From NCBI GenBank assembly GCA_001874255.1, contig MPDC01000012.1:55873-119872 (forward strand): DNA of 64,000 nucleotides. The letters are read 5' to 3'. Made by a program: the position numbers and the translations under genes. The stretch comes from Alphaproteobacteria bacterium MedPE-SWcel (lineage in GTDB: Bacteria > Pseudomonadota > Alphaproteobacteria > Rhodobacterales > Rhodobacteraceae). Positions 20,345-29,912 of the stretch are shown piece after piece (the first letter of the stretch is position 1; every line of letters starts with the position of its first letter). The notes under the pieces were generated by a model. That model worked only from the letters and a program-made list of their open reading frames with translations. It had not been told where the DNA came from and searched no databases.

Positions 20345-21037
20345 TCAGTCTTTTGCCGGAATAAGCTGCTGTGCCACACCCACGAACAACAGATAGAGGG
20401 ACGTCAGCAAGAGGGCCATATGTACGATCGGGCTGGGGGAGAAATCCACCCAGGCTGTCCAACCCGCAAGCACCGTCCACAGCAAGGCAACAGGCAGCGA
20501 TACCCGGCGCCATCTTTGTGTCCGAACGGGGTGAATGAACTTGAGCGGCACGAACATGGTGGCGGACAGCAGTGTCACAAGGGCGAGGCTGAACCAATGG
20601 TTGGGTTCCAGTGCGAAAATCACTAGGACCAGCATGTTCCAGCAGCCGGGAAACCCCGAAAACGAGTTGTCTTTGGTCTTCATCCGCGTGTCGGCAAAAT
20701 ACATCGCGCTGGTAAAGGTGATAACGATAATCGCGGCCCAGCCGGTCCAGCCTGACATCAGGCCGGATTTGAACAGGGCAAAGGCCGGAATGAAGACATA
20801 GGTCAGATAGTCAATGATCAGATCCAGCAGAACGCCATCAAATTGGGGGGCATTCCGCTTTACGTCATAGTGACGCGCCAAAGGCCCGTCGATGCCGTCG
20901 ACAGCAAATGCCACCACCAGCCACAGGAACATCAGGTCCCATTTGGTTTCGACGGCAGCCAGCATGGCGAGCATGGCAAATACGGCACCAGTTGCAGTCA
21001 ACAGGTGTACGGACAGGGCGCGGAGTTCAATTGACAT
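20345..21037 (-). CDS. pcs: Phosphatidylcholine synthase
   Basis: 230-residue membrane enzyme that joins choline directly to CDP-diacylglycerol to make phosphatidylcholine, the Pcs route typical of alphaproteobacteria. The CDP-alcohol phosphotransferase signature is visible at about residues 47-75 as DGIDGPLAR...DGVLLDLIID, and about eight hydrophobic segments follow. Start 21037 (MSIELRALSVHLLTATGA) gives the family N terminus; the ribosome site is poor. Divergent from the lptF-like gene, 173 bp away. Confidence 0.93.
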   Translation of the reverse strand: MSIELRALSVHLLTATGAVFAMLAMLAAVETKWDLMFLWLVVAFAVDGIDGPLARHYDVKRNAPQFDGVLLDLIIDYLTYVFIPAFALFKSGLMSGWTGWAAIIVITFTSAMYFADTRMKTKDNSFSGFPGCWNMLVLVIFALEPNHWFSLALVTLLSATMFVPLKFIHPVRTQRWRRVSLPVALLWTVLAGWTAWVDFSPSPIVHMALLLTSLYLLFVGVAQQLIPAKD

Positions 21038-21210
21038 TTGACTGTGATGACGAATTTCCGCCGAAGCCGCAACCCGGAAGCGCAACTATTGGGGTCGTAT
21101 CGGGTCAGTTGTGTGGGGGTTCAGTTGAGAATACACTTGCACAGGCCGCGGTGTTGGACGCCTATGGCGGCGCCGGCTTCGGACAGCACTTTCTGGGATC
21201 TTGAGTACCG

Positions 21211-22332
21211 ATGATTGCACGATACGACGGTTACGTTTTGCGTCAGCTGATTGTGATGTGGAGTTTCTTCACATTGGTTCTGGCGGGAGTGTTCTGGATT
21301 TCCCGCTCGATCAGCTTGTTCTCGACGCTGCTCGGCGGCGGCCATTCGCCTTGGGTCTTTTTTGAGTTGACGGCTTTGACGCTGCCCACCTTGCTGCGCA
21401 CGGTGATGCCAATGGCAATATTTGCGGCCGTGGTCTATGTCACCAACCGATTGCGGCGCGAAAGCGAGCTGGTCGTCATGCAGGCGACAGGTGCCAGCCC
21501 GTTGCGCCTGGCCCGGCCGGTACTGCTGTTTGCGGTTCTGGCTGCGGCGATGATCGGCACCATTACCACAGTCCTGCGTCCGGCCTCCTTGCAGGCCTTT
21601 GAGGAACGCGAGGCTGAATTGGAACAGGACCTTGCCGCCAAATTGTTGAAGGAGGGCACGTTTCTGCATCCGATGGACGGGGTCGTTGTGTACTTCGGCA
21701 CGATCGACCCGAATGGGACGCTTCGTGACGTATATATTTCAGACAGGCGCAGCCCTGCGCGTCCGCTGACCTACACAGCCGCAGAGGCCTATCTGGTGCA
21801 GGAAAACGATGCAGTCTATGTGGTGATGGTTGACGGAATGGTCGCCCGGTTCGACGCTTCCTCAGAAGACTTGTCGGCCACATGGTTCGATGATCTGACC
21901 GTGGATATTTCCCGCTACGGCACTTTGGAAACGCAGGATCAGGACAGTCTCAGGGCCCTGCCGACGTCAACGCTGATGTCCGACCGCGCAGAGCTGATGG
22001 CAGAGGGGCAATATTCCGAAGGTCAGCTTGTTGAAGAACTGCATGAGCGTCTGTCCTGGATCGGCATCTGCGTCGCAGTGGCGATGATTGGCTTTACGGC
22101 CCTGATGACAGGCGCACATTCGCGTTTCGGGTTGTGGACTCAGATCGGACTGGCCTTCGTCATATTGATCGGCGTCGAAGCCGCCAGGGGCGGCGCTTCG
22201 GGCCTGGTCCTGAACAACCCGCAGATGTGGTGGATCTATCACCTTCCGACCATCCTGGGCTGTCTGGTGGCGGGTGGGTTTCTCTCGCTGGCGGGTCGGC
22301 CACTGCGACTGGTCCGGCCATCCACAGGCTGA
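21211..22332 (+). CDS. lptF: LptF/LptG-family permease, lptG absent
   Basis: 373 residues, the length of LptF. LptF and LptG form the inner-membrane part of the ABC machine that pulls lipopolysaccharide toward the outer membrane. Three hydrophobic segments lie in residues 10-125, then a periplasmic beta-jellyroll region (about 130-265), then three more (about 275-365). RLRRESELVVMQATGASP (about 80-97) is the coupling-helix region contacting the ATPase. lptG, lptD and surA, the usual neighbours, are not here, so this may be an additional paralogue. LptF against LptG assignment rests on the N terminus. Confidence 0.85.
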   Translation: MIARYDGYVLRQLIVMWSFFTLVLAGVFWISRSISLFSTLLGGGHSPWVFFELTALTLPTLLRTVMPMAIFAAVVYVTNRLRRESELVVMQATGASPLRLARPVLLFAVLAAAMIGTITTVLRPASLQAFEEREAELEQDLAAKLLKEGTFLHPMDGVVVYFGTIDPNGTLRDVYISDRRSPARPLTYTAAEAYLVQENDAVYVVMVDGMVARFDASSEDLSATWFDDLTVDISRYGTLETQDQDSLRALPTSTLMSDRAELMAEGQYSEGQLVEELHERLSWIGICVAVAMIGFTALMTGAHSRFGLWTQIGLAFVILIGVEAARGGASGLVLNNPQMWWIYHLPTILGCLVAGGFLSLAGRPLRLVRPSTG

Positions 22333-22492
22333 TGTCGTCGAAGACAATAGGTCGGCGCTAACTCAGGGCTGATCCGGGATCGCATCGGCTCCGGTGCTCG
22401 GAGGGATATCTACCAAGCGTCATGTCCTGCTTGGAAAAAGAAGCGTGCTCGCCCCTCCCGGACATCGTCGTGTGGTTTCCGGTGTTCCGGTC

Positions 22493-23428
22493 TCACGCCT
22501 TGGGGTGGGCGCGATTGTAGACCTCCATCAAATGTGCGCTGTCAACGGCCGTATAGGCCTGTGTGGTCGACAGGGATGCATGGCCCAGAAGTTCCTGAAT
22601 CGCACGCAGGTCGCCGCCGGCCTCCAGGAGGTGGGTGGCGAAGCTATGGCGCATGGCATGGGGCGTGGCGGAGGCGGGGAGCCCGAGCTGACGGCGTGCA
22701 TCGGCTACAACCCCCTGAATGATCCGGGCCTGCAGCCTGCCACCGCGAACGCCGCGAAACAGGGGGGCATCAGGTTCCATGACGTGCGGACAAAGATGGA
22801 TGTAGCGATCGACCGCTTGTCGCGCCGCGTCGATGACCGGAACGACCCGATCCTTGTCGCCTTTGCCGCGGATGCGCAATGTCGCCGGCAGCGGCACATC
22901 GCGTCCGGTCAGGCCGAGCGCCTCTGAAATGCGGAGTCCACAGCCATAGAGAAGCGTCACCACCGCCCCGTCCCGCGCCGATACCCAGTCCGTCTGAGAC
23001 TGCAATCCAACCGTTTCAATCATTGCCCGCGCCGCATCTGTATCGAGCGGGCGGGGGAGTTTCTTTTGAAACTTTGGCGCGCGGATGGACAGGACGGCGG
23101 TGGTTTCAAAACCTTCGCGCAGGGCGAGCCAGCCATAGAACTTTTTTACGGCGGATAACTTGCGGGCCAGCGAACGCGCGCCGGTCCCCGAGGCCCGCGC
23201 CGCCGCCATCCAGGCCCGCATATCGGCGGTGCTGATGTGCCTGAGCGCCCCCAGACCCTGCGGGGCGCCAAAATGCAGGCTCATGAACATCAGGAACTCT
23301 GTCACATCGCCGCGGTACGCTTCGAGGGTATTGTCAGCGGCCCCCTCCAGGGCGCTGAGGCCAAGAAGCCAGGTCTGCAATGCGTCCCGCGCCGCAGGAG
23401 AAACCAGTGCCGGGTCGCCCGCAGTCAT
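22493..23428 (-). CDS. xerC: Tyrosine recombinase XerC
   Basis: 311 residues. With XerD it resolves chromosome dimers at dif. N-terminal SAM-like core-binding domain (about 15-105), then the catalytic domain with Arg in GCGLRISEAL, Lys in GKGDKDR, HAMRHSFATH, LLGHAS and the nucleophile Tyr292 in TQAYT. The start at 23428 overlaps the DUF484 stop in ATGA, which favours it over ATG 23449. DUF484-xerC pairing is common in proteobacteria. No phage or integron context is seen, so this is the housekeeping enzyme. Confidence 0.93.
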   Translation of the reverse strand: MTAGDPALVSPAARDALQTWLLGLSALEGAADNTLEAYRGDVTEFLMFMSLHFGAPQGLGALRHISTADMRAWMAAARASGTGARSLARKLSAVKKFYGWLALREGFETTAVLSIRAPKFQKKLPRPLDTDAARAMIETVGLQSQTDWVSARDGAVVTLLYGCGLRISEALGLTGRDVPLPATLRIRGKGDKDRVVPVIDAARQAVDRYIHLCPHVMEPDAPLFRGVRGGRLQARIIQGVVADARRQLGLPASATPHAMRHSFATHLLEAGGDLRAIQELLGHASLSTTQAYTAVDSAHLMEVYNRAHPKA

Positions 23429-24138
23429 GCGAGCCAGCGGCGCATGCACCGCTCGAAAACGCCACCAAAGAAAGCCAGCAGGTCAGTGCCATGCTGGGGC
23501 GTGAACTGATGGGGGTCGTCGGAGCCGAACACCAAAAGACCGGGCAGGCGACCGGGTCCGAGGTCCAGTTTGAGGCAGGCCTCTGATCGCAGGCTGGCCG
23601 CGCGCTCCCCATAGATCCGGGGCAGCCCGGCGCCGATCTGTCTCAGATGGACCGGGCGATCGCCGCCAAAGGACCGCTTCCGGGAAATATAGCTCTCGAT
23701 AAACCCGGCTTCGGTGAATTTCAGCAAATCCCCGACCCGTTCGACGGCGGCGCCGGCCTCTTCCTGGGTGGTCTCCAGGATCAGAGCCATTCCGTCGACC
23801 CGCAGAATGTCCTGCAGATCGCCTCTCAAGACATCCATGAAGGCGGCAAAGCTCTCCGGGTCAAGCAGGCGCAATACGGCGCGTTGGATCTGGTTCGCCC
23901 CGGCGAGATTTTCATAGGCCGCCGCGATCACAGATCTATGCGTGTCTTCCAGTCGATCCAGCCGGGTTTCCAGCCGGTCCATCGCGATCCCGCGCAGATC
24001 GACGATATTGGCCCCCATGGCGCGCTCATTGGCGGCCACCAACGCCCGCATGACGTTTGGGTCATCCAGTACCATGCTTGGCGTTTCAATAATTCTCTGA
24101 CGCAGACTGTCATCCAGTTCGGCGTTTGTGCTGCTCAT
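23425..24138 (-). CDS. DUF484 family protein
   Basis: 237 residues. DUF484 proteins have a GAF-like C-terminal domain and no known biochemical function; they are often encoded just before xerC. Visible here are a helical N terminus (SLRQRIIETPSMVLDDPNVMRALVAANE), a conserved coiled segment with DRLEDTHRSVI, and a C-terminal domain ending in GRLPGLLVFGSDDPHQFTPQHGTDLLAFFGGVFER, the most conserved family block. Start 24138 is chosen because MSSTNAELDDSLRQRI begins the conserved part. Coupled to xerC by a 4-bp overlap. Confidence 0.88.
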   Translation of the reverse strand: MSSTNAELDDSLRQRIIETPSMVLDDPNVMRALVAANERAMGANIVDLRGIAMDRLETRLDRLEDTHRSVIAAAYENLAGANQIQRAVLRLLDPESFAAFMDVLRGDLQDILRVDGMALILETTQEEAGAAVERVGDLLKFTEAGFIESYISRKRSFGGDRPVHLRQIGAGLPRIYGERAASLRSEACLKLDLGPGRLPGLLVFGSDDPHQFTPQHGTDLLAFFGGVFERCMRRWLA

Positions 24139-24310
24139 GCTCGTCACCAACCTCTGATCGGGTTTTGCCCTGTATAACATGGGAACCGACCAGCGCGCGC
24201 CTAAAATTCGCAAAATACCCGCCCAGATAATGCCCGCCCAGATACAGTGTCCCGTACTGGCAGATCGTATCCATCTGGCCGAACGGCCATATCCCCCTGC
24301 GCGAGGCATG

Positions 24311-24340
24311 AAAAATAGGCGCCACCGCAGGGTGACGCCT
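24311..24340 (-). terminator. Rho-independent terminator after the transaldolase gene
   Basis: Read on the minus strand, AGGCG/CGCCT (24317-24321 with 24336-24340) and CACC/GGTG form an interrupted stem, followed by ATTTTT (24316-24311). It lies about 30 bp behind the transaldolase-family stop at 24372. Confidence 0.8.
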
Positions 24341-24371
24341 CTTCGCATTGTCAGCCTGTTCGATCTGACGG

Positions 24372-25025
24372 CTACAGGATCTTGATGTCGGCGGCCTTGA
24401 TGTCGGCGAGAAATGCATCCAGCCCCTTGTCGGTCAACGGGTGGCTGATCATGGATTTGATGACAGCCGGGGGGGCGGTGATCACATCGGCGCCGATACG
24501 AGCGCTGTCGAGAATGTGATTCACGGTGCGAATGGAGGCTGCCAGGATCTCTGTTTCAAAGCCGTAGTTGTCATAGACGGTGCGAATGTCTTCGATCAGC
24601 TCCATGCCGTCCATGTTGATGTCGTCAAGGCGTCCGATGAAGGGCGAGATGAAGGTCGCGCCCGCCTTTGCGGCCAGCAGCGCCTGATTGGCCGAAAAGC
24701 AAAGCGTCACATTGACCTTGTGACCGGCGTCGGACAACGTCTTGCACGCTTTCAGGCCATCCCATGTCAGCGGAACTTTGACGGTGATGTTCTCGGCGAT
24801 TTCCAAAAGCTTGCGGCCTTCGGCAATCATTGTGTCAGCGTCGATGGCTGTCACTTCGGCGGAAACCGGACCTTCGACCAGATCACAGATCTCCTTGGTG
24901 ACCTCGATGATGTCACGGCCGGATTTCTTGATCAGGGAGGGGTTTGTGGTGACGCCGTCGACCATGCCGAGATCGTTCAGCTCGGCGATGGCGTCGATTT
25001 CAGCGGTGTCTACAAAGAATTTCAT
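24372..25025 (-). CDS. Transaldolase / fructose-6-phosphate aldolase family
   Basis: 217 residues, the short class of the family (TalC/FSA size). The Schiff-base lysine is Lys83 in ITVKVPLT; the N-terminal FVDTAEI and TTNPSLI motifs and the AASIRTVNH block are all present. Members act either as transaldolase in the pentose phosphate pathway or as fructose-6-phosphate aldolase; sequence alone does not decide. ATG 25025 gives the standard MKFFVDTA start. Transcribed away from priA and ended by its own terminator. Confidence 0.92.
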   Translation of the reverse strand: MKFFVDTAEIDAIAELNDLGMVDGVTTNPSLIKKSGRDIIEVTKEICDLVEGPVSAEVTAIDADTMIAEGRKLLEIAENITVKVPLTWDGLKACKTLSDAGHKVNVTLCFSANQALLAAKAGATFISPFIGRLDDINMDGMELIEDIRTVYDNYGFETEILAASIRTVNHILDSARIGADVITAPPAVIKSMISHPLTDKGLDAFLADIKAADIKIL

Positions 25026-25177
25026 GGGCTTTGGTCCTCTGGATGGCTTGGCCTCAGTGCGCCTTGGCTTTACCTGATAGGATGTCGCGCGAAAAGTGCG
25101 AATAACAAAGAAGCGGTTCAGGGCGCGTCCGATTGCATGTTAGCGGAAACATTGCGTCGCGATTACCTTAGGACAAC

Positions 25178-27409
25178 ATGAGCAACGGGTCTACGCACAG
25201 AATGACGGATGACAGCCCAACCCCAGAGTTTTTCCCAGCCGGCGAGCGGGTCGGGGTTCTGACCGCGCAGCCGCTGGATCGGCTTCTGGACTACAAGGCG
25301 CCGGACGGCGGCTGTTTTCTGGGGGCCTTTGTCGAAGTGCCGCTTGGCCCGCGCAAAGTGCTGGGCGTCGTCTGGGGCCCCGGAGCGGGGGATTTCGATC
25401 CGGCCAAGCTCCGATCGGTGATCCGGGTGCTGGATCTTGCCGCGATGCGCAGCGAAATGCGGAGCTTTCTGGAGCGCGCCGCACTTTATACGCTGACCCC
25501 GCTGTCGATGATGTTGCGATTGGCGACCCGCGCGCCGGGCCTGTCTGATCCTCCGTCAATGCGCAAGGTCTTGCGCCGAGGCGACCGGGACCCGGACCGG
25601 ATGACGGACGCGCGTGCCAAAGTGCTGGACGTGATGGATGAATATGACGGCGCGGTCTTTACCGCGACGGAGCTGTCCGGGCTCGTCGGCGTCACCGTCT
25701 CGGTTGTCAAAGGTCTGGTGAAACAGGGTGCCATCCGCGAGGAGGAGGCGCCACGGGACCTGCCGTTTGCACCGATGGACCCGGATCGGCCGGGCAAGAC
25801 CCTGTCGCCGGATCAGGCCCGCGCGGCAGAAGTGCTCGAGGCGGGGGTGAATTCGGGTCGCTACGGAACGACCTTGCTGAAGGGGGTCACGGGGTCTGGC
25901 AAGACCGAAGTCTATCTGGAAGCGGTTGCGGCCTGCCTGCGAAAGGGACGTCAGGCGCTGGTCCTGCTGCCGGAGATTGCGTTGACGGCCGAGTTTCTGA
26001 AACGGGTGGAAGCGCGGTTCGGGGCTGTGCCTGCCGAGTGGCATTCCGGTGTCACCATGACGGAGCGCCGCCGGGTCTGGCGGATGGTGGGGCAGGGCGC
26101 GGCGCAACTGGTGATCGGGGCGCGGTCCTCGCTCTATTTGCCGTTCCGCGATCTAGGTCTGATCATTGTCGATGAGGAACACGACACCTCCTACAAGCAA
26201 GAAGAGGGGGTGCTTTATAATGCGCGTGATCTTTCGGTCTGGCGCGCGTCATTGTGCGATGCGCAGGTGGTGCTCGCTTCGGCCACGCCATCGCTGGAAA
26301 CCTGGGCCAATGCGGAGGCTGGCAAATACACCCGTCTCGATCTGAATTCCCGGTTCGGTCCGGCAATTTTGCCGGAGATGCGCGTCGTCGACATGCGAAT
26401 CGAAGAGCTTTTGCCATCCACATGGATTTCGCCCAGCCTGAAACAGGCGATGGCGGCGCGGATCGAGCGTGGCGAGCAATCTCTTCTGTTCCTCAACCGT
26501 CGCGGATTTGCCCCGGTGACCATCTGCCGGGCCTGTGGCGCTCAGGTGGCCTGCGACAACTGTGATGCCCGCATGGTCGAGCACCGGTTCTTGAAGCGGC
26601 TGATGTGCCACCAATGTGGCGAGACCAAACCGGTGCCGACGGAATGCCCGTCCTGCAAGGTCGAGGGCAAGATGGCGCCGGTCGGCCCCGGTATCGAACG
26701 GTTGGCCGAGGAAGCCGCAGCCCTGTTTCCCGAGGCCCGGATCGCGGTTCTCAGCTCGGACCTCTTTGGCACGGCGAGGGCGCTCAAGCAGCGGATCGAA
26801 GAAATCGCCAACGGCGAGGCCGACATCATTCTGGGGACCCAACTGGTGGCCAAAGGGCATAATTTCCCCTTGTTGACATTGGTCGGCGTGATCGATGCGG
26901 ACCTCGGGCTGCAGGGATCCGATCTGCGCGCGGCGGAGCGGACCTTTCAACTGATGCGGCAGGTTGCCGGTCGGGCGGGGCGGGCGGAGCGCCGGGGCGA
27001 GGCCCTCTTGCAGAGTTTTCAGCCTGAACACCCGGTCATCCGCGCGATTGTGTCCGGCGATGAGGAGAGCTTCTGGCGCGCAGAGGCCGAGCAGAGACGG
27101 GCCGCTGGGGTGCCTCCCTACGGGCGGATGGCAGGGATCATCCTGTCCGGAAGCGATCTGGCGCAGGTGTTTGATCTCGGCAGTGCTCTGGCCCGAAACG
27201 ACGGACCGTTGCGGCAGGCCGGGGCACAGCTTTTCGGCCCGGCCCCGGCGCCGATTGCGCGCATCCGCGGGCGTCATCGGGTGCGGTTGCTCGTCAAGGC
27301 GGACAAGGGCGTGCCGCTGCAAGAGGCCATAACCCGCTGGATCGCGCCCTTTCGCCTCAAGGGCGATTTGCGTCTGAACGTGGATATAGATCCCCAAAAC
27401 TTCTTCTGA
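25178..27409 (+). CDS. priA: Primosomal protein N' (replication restart helicase)
   Basis: 743 residues. PriA recognises stalled forks and reloads the replisome. N-terminal DNA-binding domain (20-110), Walker A GVTGSGKT (236-243), DEEH Walker B (332-335), an eight-cysteine zinc region between about 450 and 493 inserted in the helicase core, then the second RecA domain with the QVAGRAGR motif and a C-terminal domain. AGGAC precedes the ATG at 25178. Divergent from the transaldolase-family gene. Confidence 0.96.
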   Translation: MSNGSTHRMTDDSPTPEFFPAGERVGVLTAQPLDRLLDYKAPDGGCFLGAFVEVPLGPRKVLGVVWGPGAGDFDPAKLRSVIRVLDLAAMRSEMRSFLERAALYTLTPLSMMLRLATRAPGLSDPPSMRKVLRRGDRDPDRMTDARAKVLDVMDEYDGAVFTATELSGLVGVTVSVVKGLVKQGAIREEEAPRDLPFAPMDPDRPGKTLSPDQARAAEVLEAGVNSGRYGTTLLKGVTGSGKTEVYLEAVAACLRKGRQALVLLPEIALTAEFLKRVEARFGAVPAEWHSGVTMTERRRVWRMVGQGAAQLVIGARSSLYLPFRDLGLIIVDEEHDTSYKQEEGVLYNARDLSVWRASLCDAQVVLASATPSLETWANAEAGKYTRLDLNSRFGPAILPEMRVVDMRIEELLPSTWISPSLKQAMAARIERGEQSLLFLNRRGFAPVTICRACGAQVACDNCDARMVEHRFLKRLMCHQCGETKPVPTECPSCKVEGKMAPVGPGIERLAEEAAALFPEARIAVLSSDLFGTARALKQRIEEIANGEADIILGTQLVAKGHNFPLLTLVGVIDADLGLQGSDLRAAERTFQLMRQVAGRAGRAERRGEALLQSFQPEHPVIRAIVSGDEESFWRAEAEQRRAAGVPPYGRMAGIILSGSDLAQVFDLGSALARNDGPLRQAGAQLFGPAPAPIARIRGRHRVRLLVKADKGVPLQEAITRWIAPFRLKGDLRLNVDIDPQNFF

Positions 27410-27589
27410 CCCTGTGGTCCTTTCCAGTGAACCATGGGGGCCGGGGATATGTGCGGGCGCGCCGCGGCAGGTCCTGACATCGATCTGTTTGGCGATCTGT
27501 TTCGCGACCTGCAGTGCGACGTGTTTCTGCACCGGGCTTGGTACAATTCTCGACTGGCCTTGTCGGGAAAAGCGTTCTAAAGCCAAGCC

Positions 27590-28825
27590 ATGAACATGCC
27601 ATTGACCCTTGATCAGGCCCGCAGCCTTCCGTTCTGGCGCCGTCCCGTGACGCTCCTGTTTCTCATGGCGATCGCCATGCCCATCGCCTTCAACACATGG
27701 TCGGCGCTGCTGAACAATTTTGTGATCGAAGTGGCCAACTTCGATGGTGCCGACATCGGATTGCTGCACACTGTTCGCGAAATACCGGGCTTTCTGGCCT
27801 TCCTCGTCATCTTCCTGATCATCTTCATCCGCGAACAGGTTCTGGGTCTGCTGTCGCTTGTGCTCCTCGGGGTCGCAACCGCCGCCACAGCCTGGTTTCC
27901 GACCTTGCAGGGCATCTTGATCATCACGGTGCTCAGCTCCGTCGGCTTTCATTACTTCGAAACCGTCGCTCAATCGCTGCAATTGCAGTGGCTGACCAAG
28001 GAGCGCGCCCCGCAGATGCTGGGGTGGTTGGTGGCGACTGGATCGGCGGCGACCTTGGTGGTCTACGGCATGATCGTGCTGCTGTGGGAGCCACTCAACC
28101 TGTCGTATAACGTTGTGTATATGCTGGCCGGCGGGTTCGCCGCCGCAGTGGCGGTGTTTTGCCTGGTGGCGATCCCGCAGTTTGACGGGCCGACACCGCA
28201 GAACAAGAAAATGATCCTGCGGAAGCGCTACTGGCTATACTACGCATTGCAGTTCATGGCCGGGGCGCGGCGGCAGATTTTCGTTGTCTTTGCGGGCTTC
28301 ATGATGGTGGAGAAATTCGGTTTCGAAGTGCACCATCTCACCGGTCTTTATCTGATCAACCTTTTGATCAACATGGTTGCGGCGCCTTTGCTGGGGCGTC
28401 TTGTCTCGCGGTTTGGCGAGCGCCGGACGCTGATTTGCGAATACATTGGCCTCACGGCCGTCTTCGCGCTTTATGGGGGCATCTACTGGTTCGGCTGGGG
28501 GGTGGTTCTGGCGGCGACGCTCTATGTCATCGATCATATCCTGTTCGCACTGGCTCTCGCGCTCAAGACCTACTTCCAGAAAATAGCGGATCCCGCAGAC
28601 ATTGCCCCGACCGCCGCGGTCGCATTTATCATCAACCACATCGCAGCCGTCTTCCTGCCGATCCTGCTTGGCTTGTTGTGGGTGCTGTCCCCGGCAGCTG
28701 TCTTCGCGCTCGCGGCTGCTATGGCGCTGGTCTCTCTGGCGTTGTCGTTGATGATCCCGCGTCATCCCGAACCCGGAAACGAGACGGTTTTCTCTCAGTT
28801 TGCCGTGCCAGCACCGGCCGAATAG
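27590..28825 (+). CDS. Major facilitator superfamily transporter
   Basis: 411 residues with about twelve hydrophobic segments and a charged loop in the middle (FDGPTPQNKKMILRKRYW, about 200-217). No family-specific substrate motif was recognised. The N terminus MNMPLTLDQARSLPFWRRP is cytoplasmic. It lies 180 bp behind priA and 107 bp before prmA on the same strand, with no shared function evident. Confidence 0.8.
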   Translation: MNMPLTLDQARSLPFWRRPVTLLFLMAIAMPIAFNTWSALLNNFVIEVANFDGADIGLLHTVREIPGFLAFLVIFLIIFIREQVLGLLSLVLLGVATAATAWFPTLQGILIITVLSSVGFHYFETVAQSLQLQWLTKERAPQMLGWLVATGSAATLVVYGMIVLLWEPLNLSYNVVYMLAGGFAAAVAVFCLVAIPQFDGPTPQNKKMILRKRYWLYYALQFMAGARRQIFVVFAGFMMVEKFGFEVHHLTGLYLINLLINMVAAPLLGRLVSRFGERRTLICEYIGLTAVFALYGGIYWFGWGVVLAATLYVIDHILFALALALKTYFQKIADPADIAPTAAVAFIINHIAAVFLPILLGLLWVLSPAAVFALAAAMALVSLALSLMIPRHPEPGNETVFSQFAVPAPAE

Positions 28826-28932
28826 GCCCGCTGTCCGGCGAGCCCCTTGACCCTGGACCGACGCGTCGCGTAGGCGCAGAGGTGCCCCCGGTTGCGCAGA
28901 GGCGTGGCCCTGATCTTCTCGGAGTTTGCAAT

Positions 28933-29808
28933 ATGCCCACCTTTACCGCGCTGACCACGCTGACCGGAAAAGCCGAGGCCGAGGCGCTGGGCGATGCAAT
29001 GGAACGGCTGACACCCGAGCCGACCGGCGTCGGAGTCTTCGAGGTCGAAGATGGCTCCGGCCTGTGGGAGGTCGGCGCATATTTCACCGAGGCACCGGAT
29101 CAGGCGGGTCTGGCGCTCTTGTCGACGATGCACGGAGCCAAGCCCTTTGCGGTGTCCGAGTTGCCGGAAACCGATTGGGTCGCCCATGTCCGCCGCGAGC
29201 TGGCGCCCGTAGAGGCGGGGCGGTTCTTTGTGTACGGCAGCCATGATGCCGACAAGCTTCCCGGTGACAAGATCCCGCTGCTGATCGAGGCGGCGATGGC
29301 CTTCGGGACCGGGCATCACGGCACAACCCTGGGCTGCCTGCGCGCGCTGGATCACTTGCTGTCCGAGGGCTTTGTCGCCGCAAAGGTGGCCGACATCGGA
29401 TGTGGCACTGCGGTGCTTGCGATGGCCGCCGCCCGTGTCTGGCAGGACGCCGACATCCTGGCCAGCGACATCGACCAGGTGGCCGTGGATGTCGCGGAGG
29501 CGAATATGGAGGCCAACGGCATGAAAGGGGCGGTGACCTGCCTTGAGGCTGCGGGCTTTGACGCGCCGCGTCTGCATGACCTTGCCCCGTATGATCTGAT
29601 CTTCGCCAATATTCTGAAAGGCCCTCTGGTCGCGCTCAGCCCCGATATGGCCGCACACCTGCGAGCGGGGGGATATGCGATTCTGTCCGGGATCCTGAAC
29701 GAGCAGGCGGATGACGTCATCGCGGTTTATGCACAGAATGGCATCAATCTGGTCAAACGGGACGAGATTGGTGAGTGGACGACGCTCACACTTCGGCGCA
29801 ACCCCTGA
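28933..29808 (+). CDS. prmA: Ribosomal protein L11 methyltransferase
   Basis: 291 residues. PrmA trimethylates ribosomal protein L11 with S-adenosylmethionine. Small N-terminal recognition domain (1-95), the AFGTGHHGTT motif (123-132), SAM-binding VADIGCGTAVLA (152-163) and FANILKGPL, the family form of motif IV. Start 28933 is set by GGAG 8 nt upstream and the family length; the frame is open further upstream inside the transporter gene, which is not meaningful. Confidence 0.93.
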   Translation: MPTFTALTTLTGKAEAEALGDAMERLTPEPTGVGVFEVEDGSGLWEVGAYFTEAPDQAGLALLSTMHGAKPFAVSELPETDWVAHVRRELAPVEAGRFFVYGSHDADKLPGDKIPLLIEAAMAFGTGHHGTTLGCLRALDHLLSEGFVAAKVADIGCGTAVLAMAAARVWQDADILASDIDQVAVDVAEANMEANGMKGAVTCLEAAGFDAPRLHDLAPYDLIFANILKGPLVALSPDMAAHLRAGGYAILSGILNEQADDVIAVYAQNGINLVKRDEIGEWTTLTLRRNP

Positions 29809-29820
29809 TTGCCGGGCAGT

Positions 29821-29835
29821 TTAATCGAGTTTTAA
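29821..29835. promoter_or_regulatory. Candidate CtrA box (TTAA-N7-TTAA)
   Basis: TTAA, seven bases (TCGAGTT), TTAA, exactly the spacing of the alphaproteobacterial CtrA site, 77 bp before the 115-residue protein gene and 12 bp after the prmA stop. It is the only site with perfect spacing that I found in the intergenic DNA of the window. Binding is inferred. Confidence 0.45.
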
Positions 29836-29912
29836 ACATCTGCCTTCCTTTCGCCACAATTCGAGCCTAACTTCGATCCATCCGCTGGTGGGGGCCAGTT
29901 CGGGGTTTCACA

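Noticed and set aside
22493..23428. XerC-type recombinase as a sign of a mobile element
   Set aside because: The protein is coupled to DUF484, the usual housekeeping partner, and no attachment-site repeats, phage or cassette genes are nearby.
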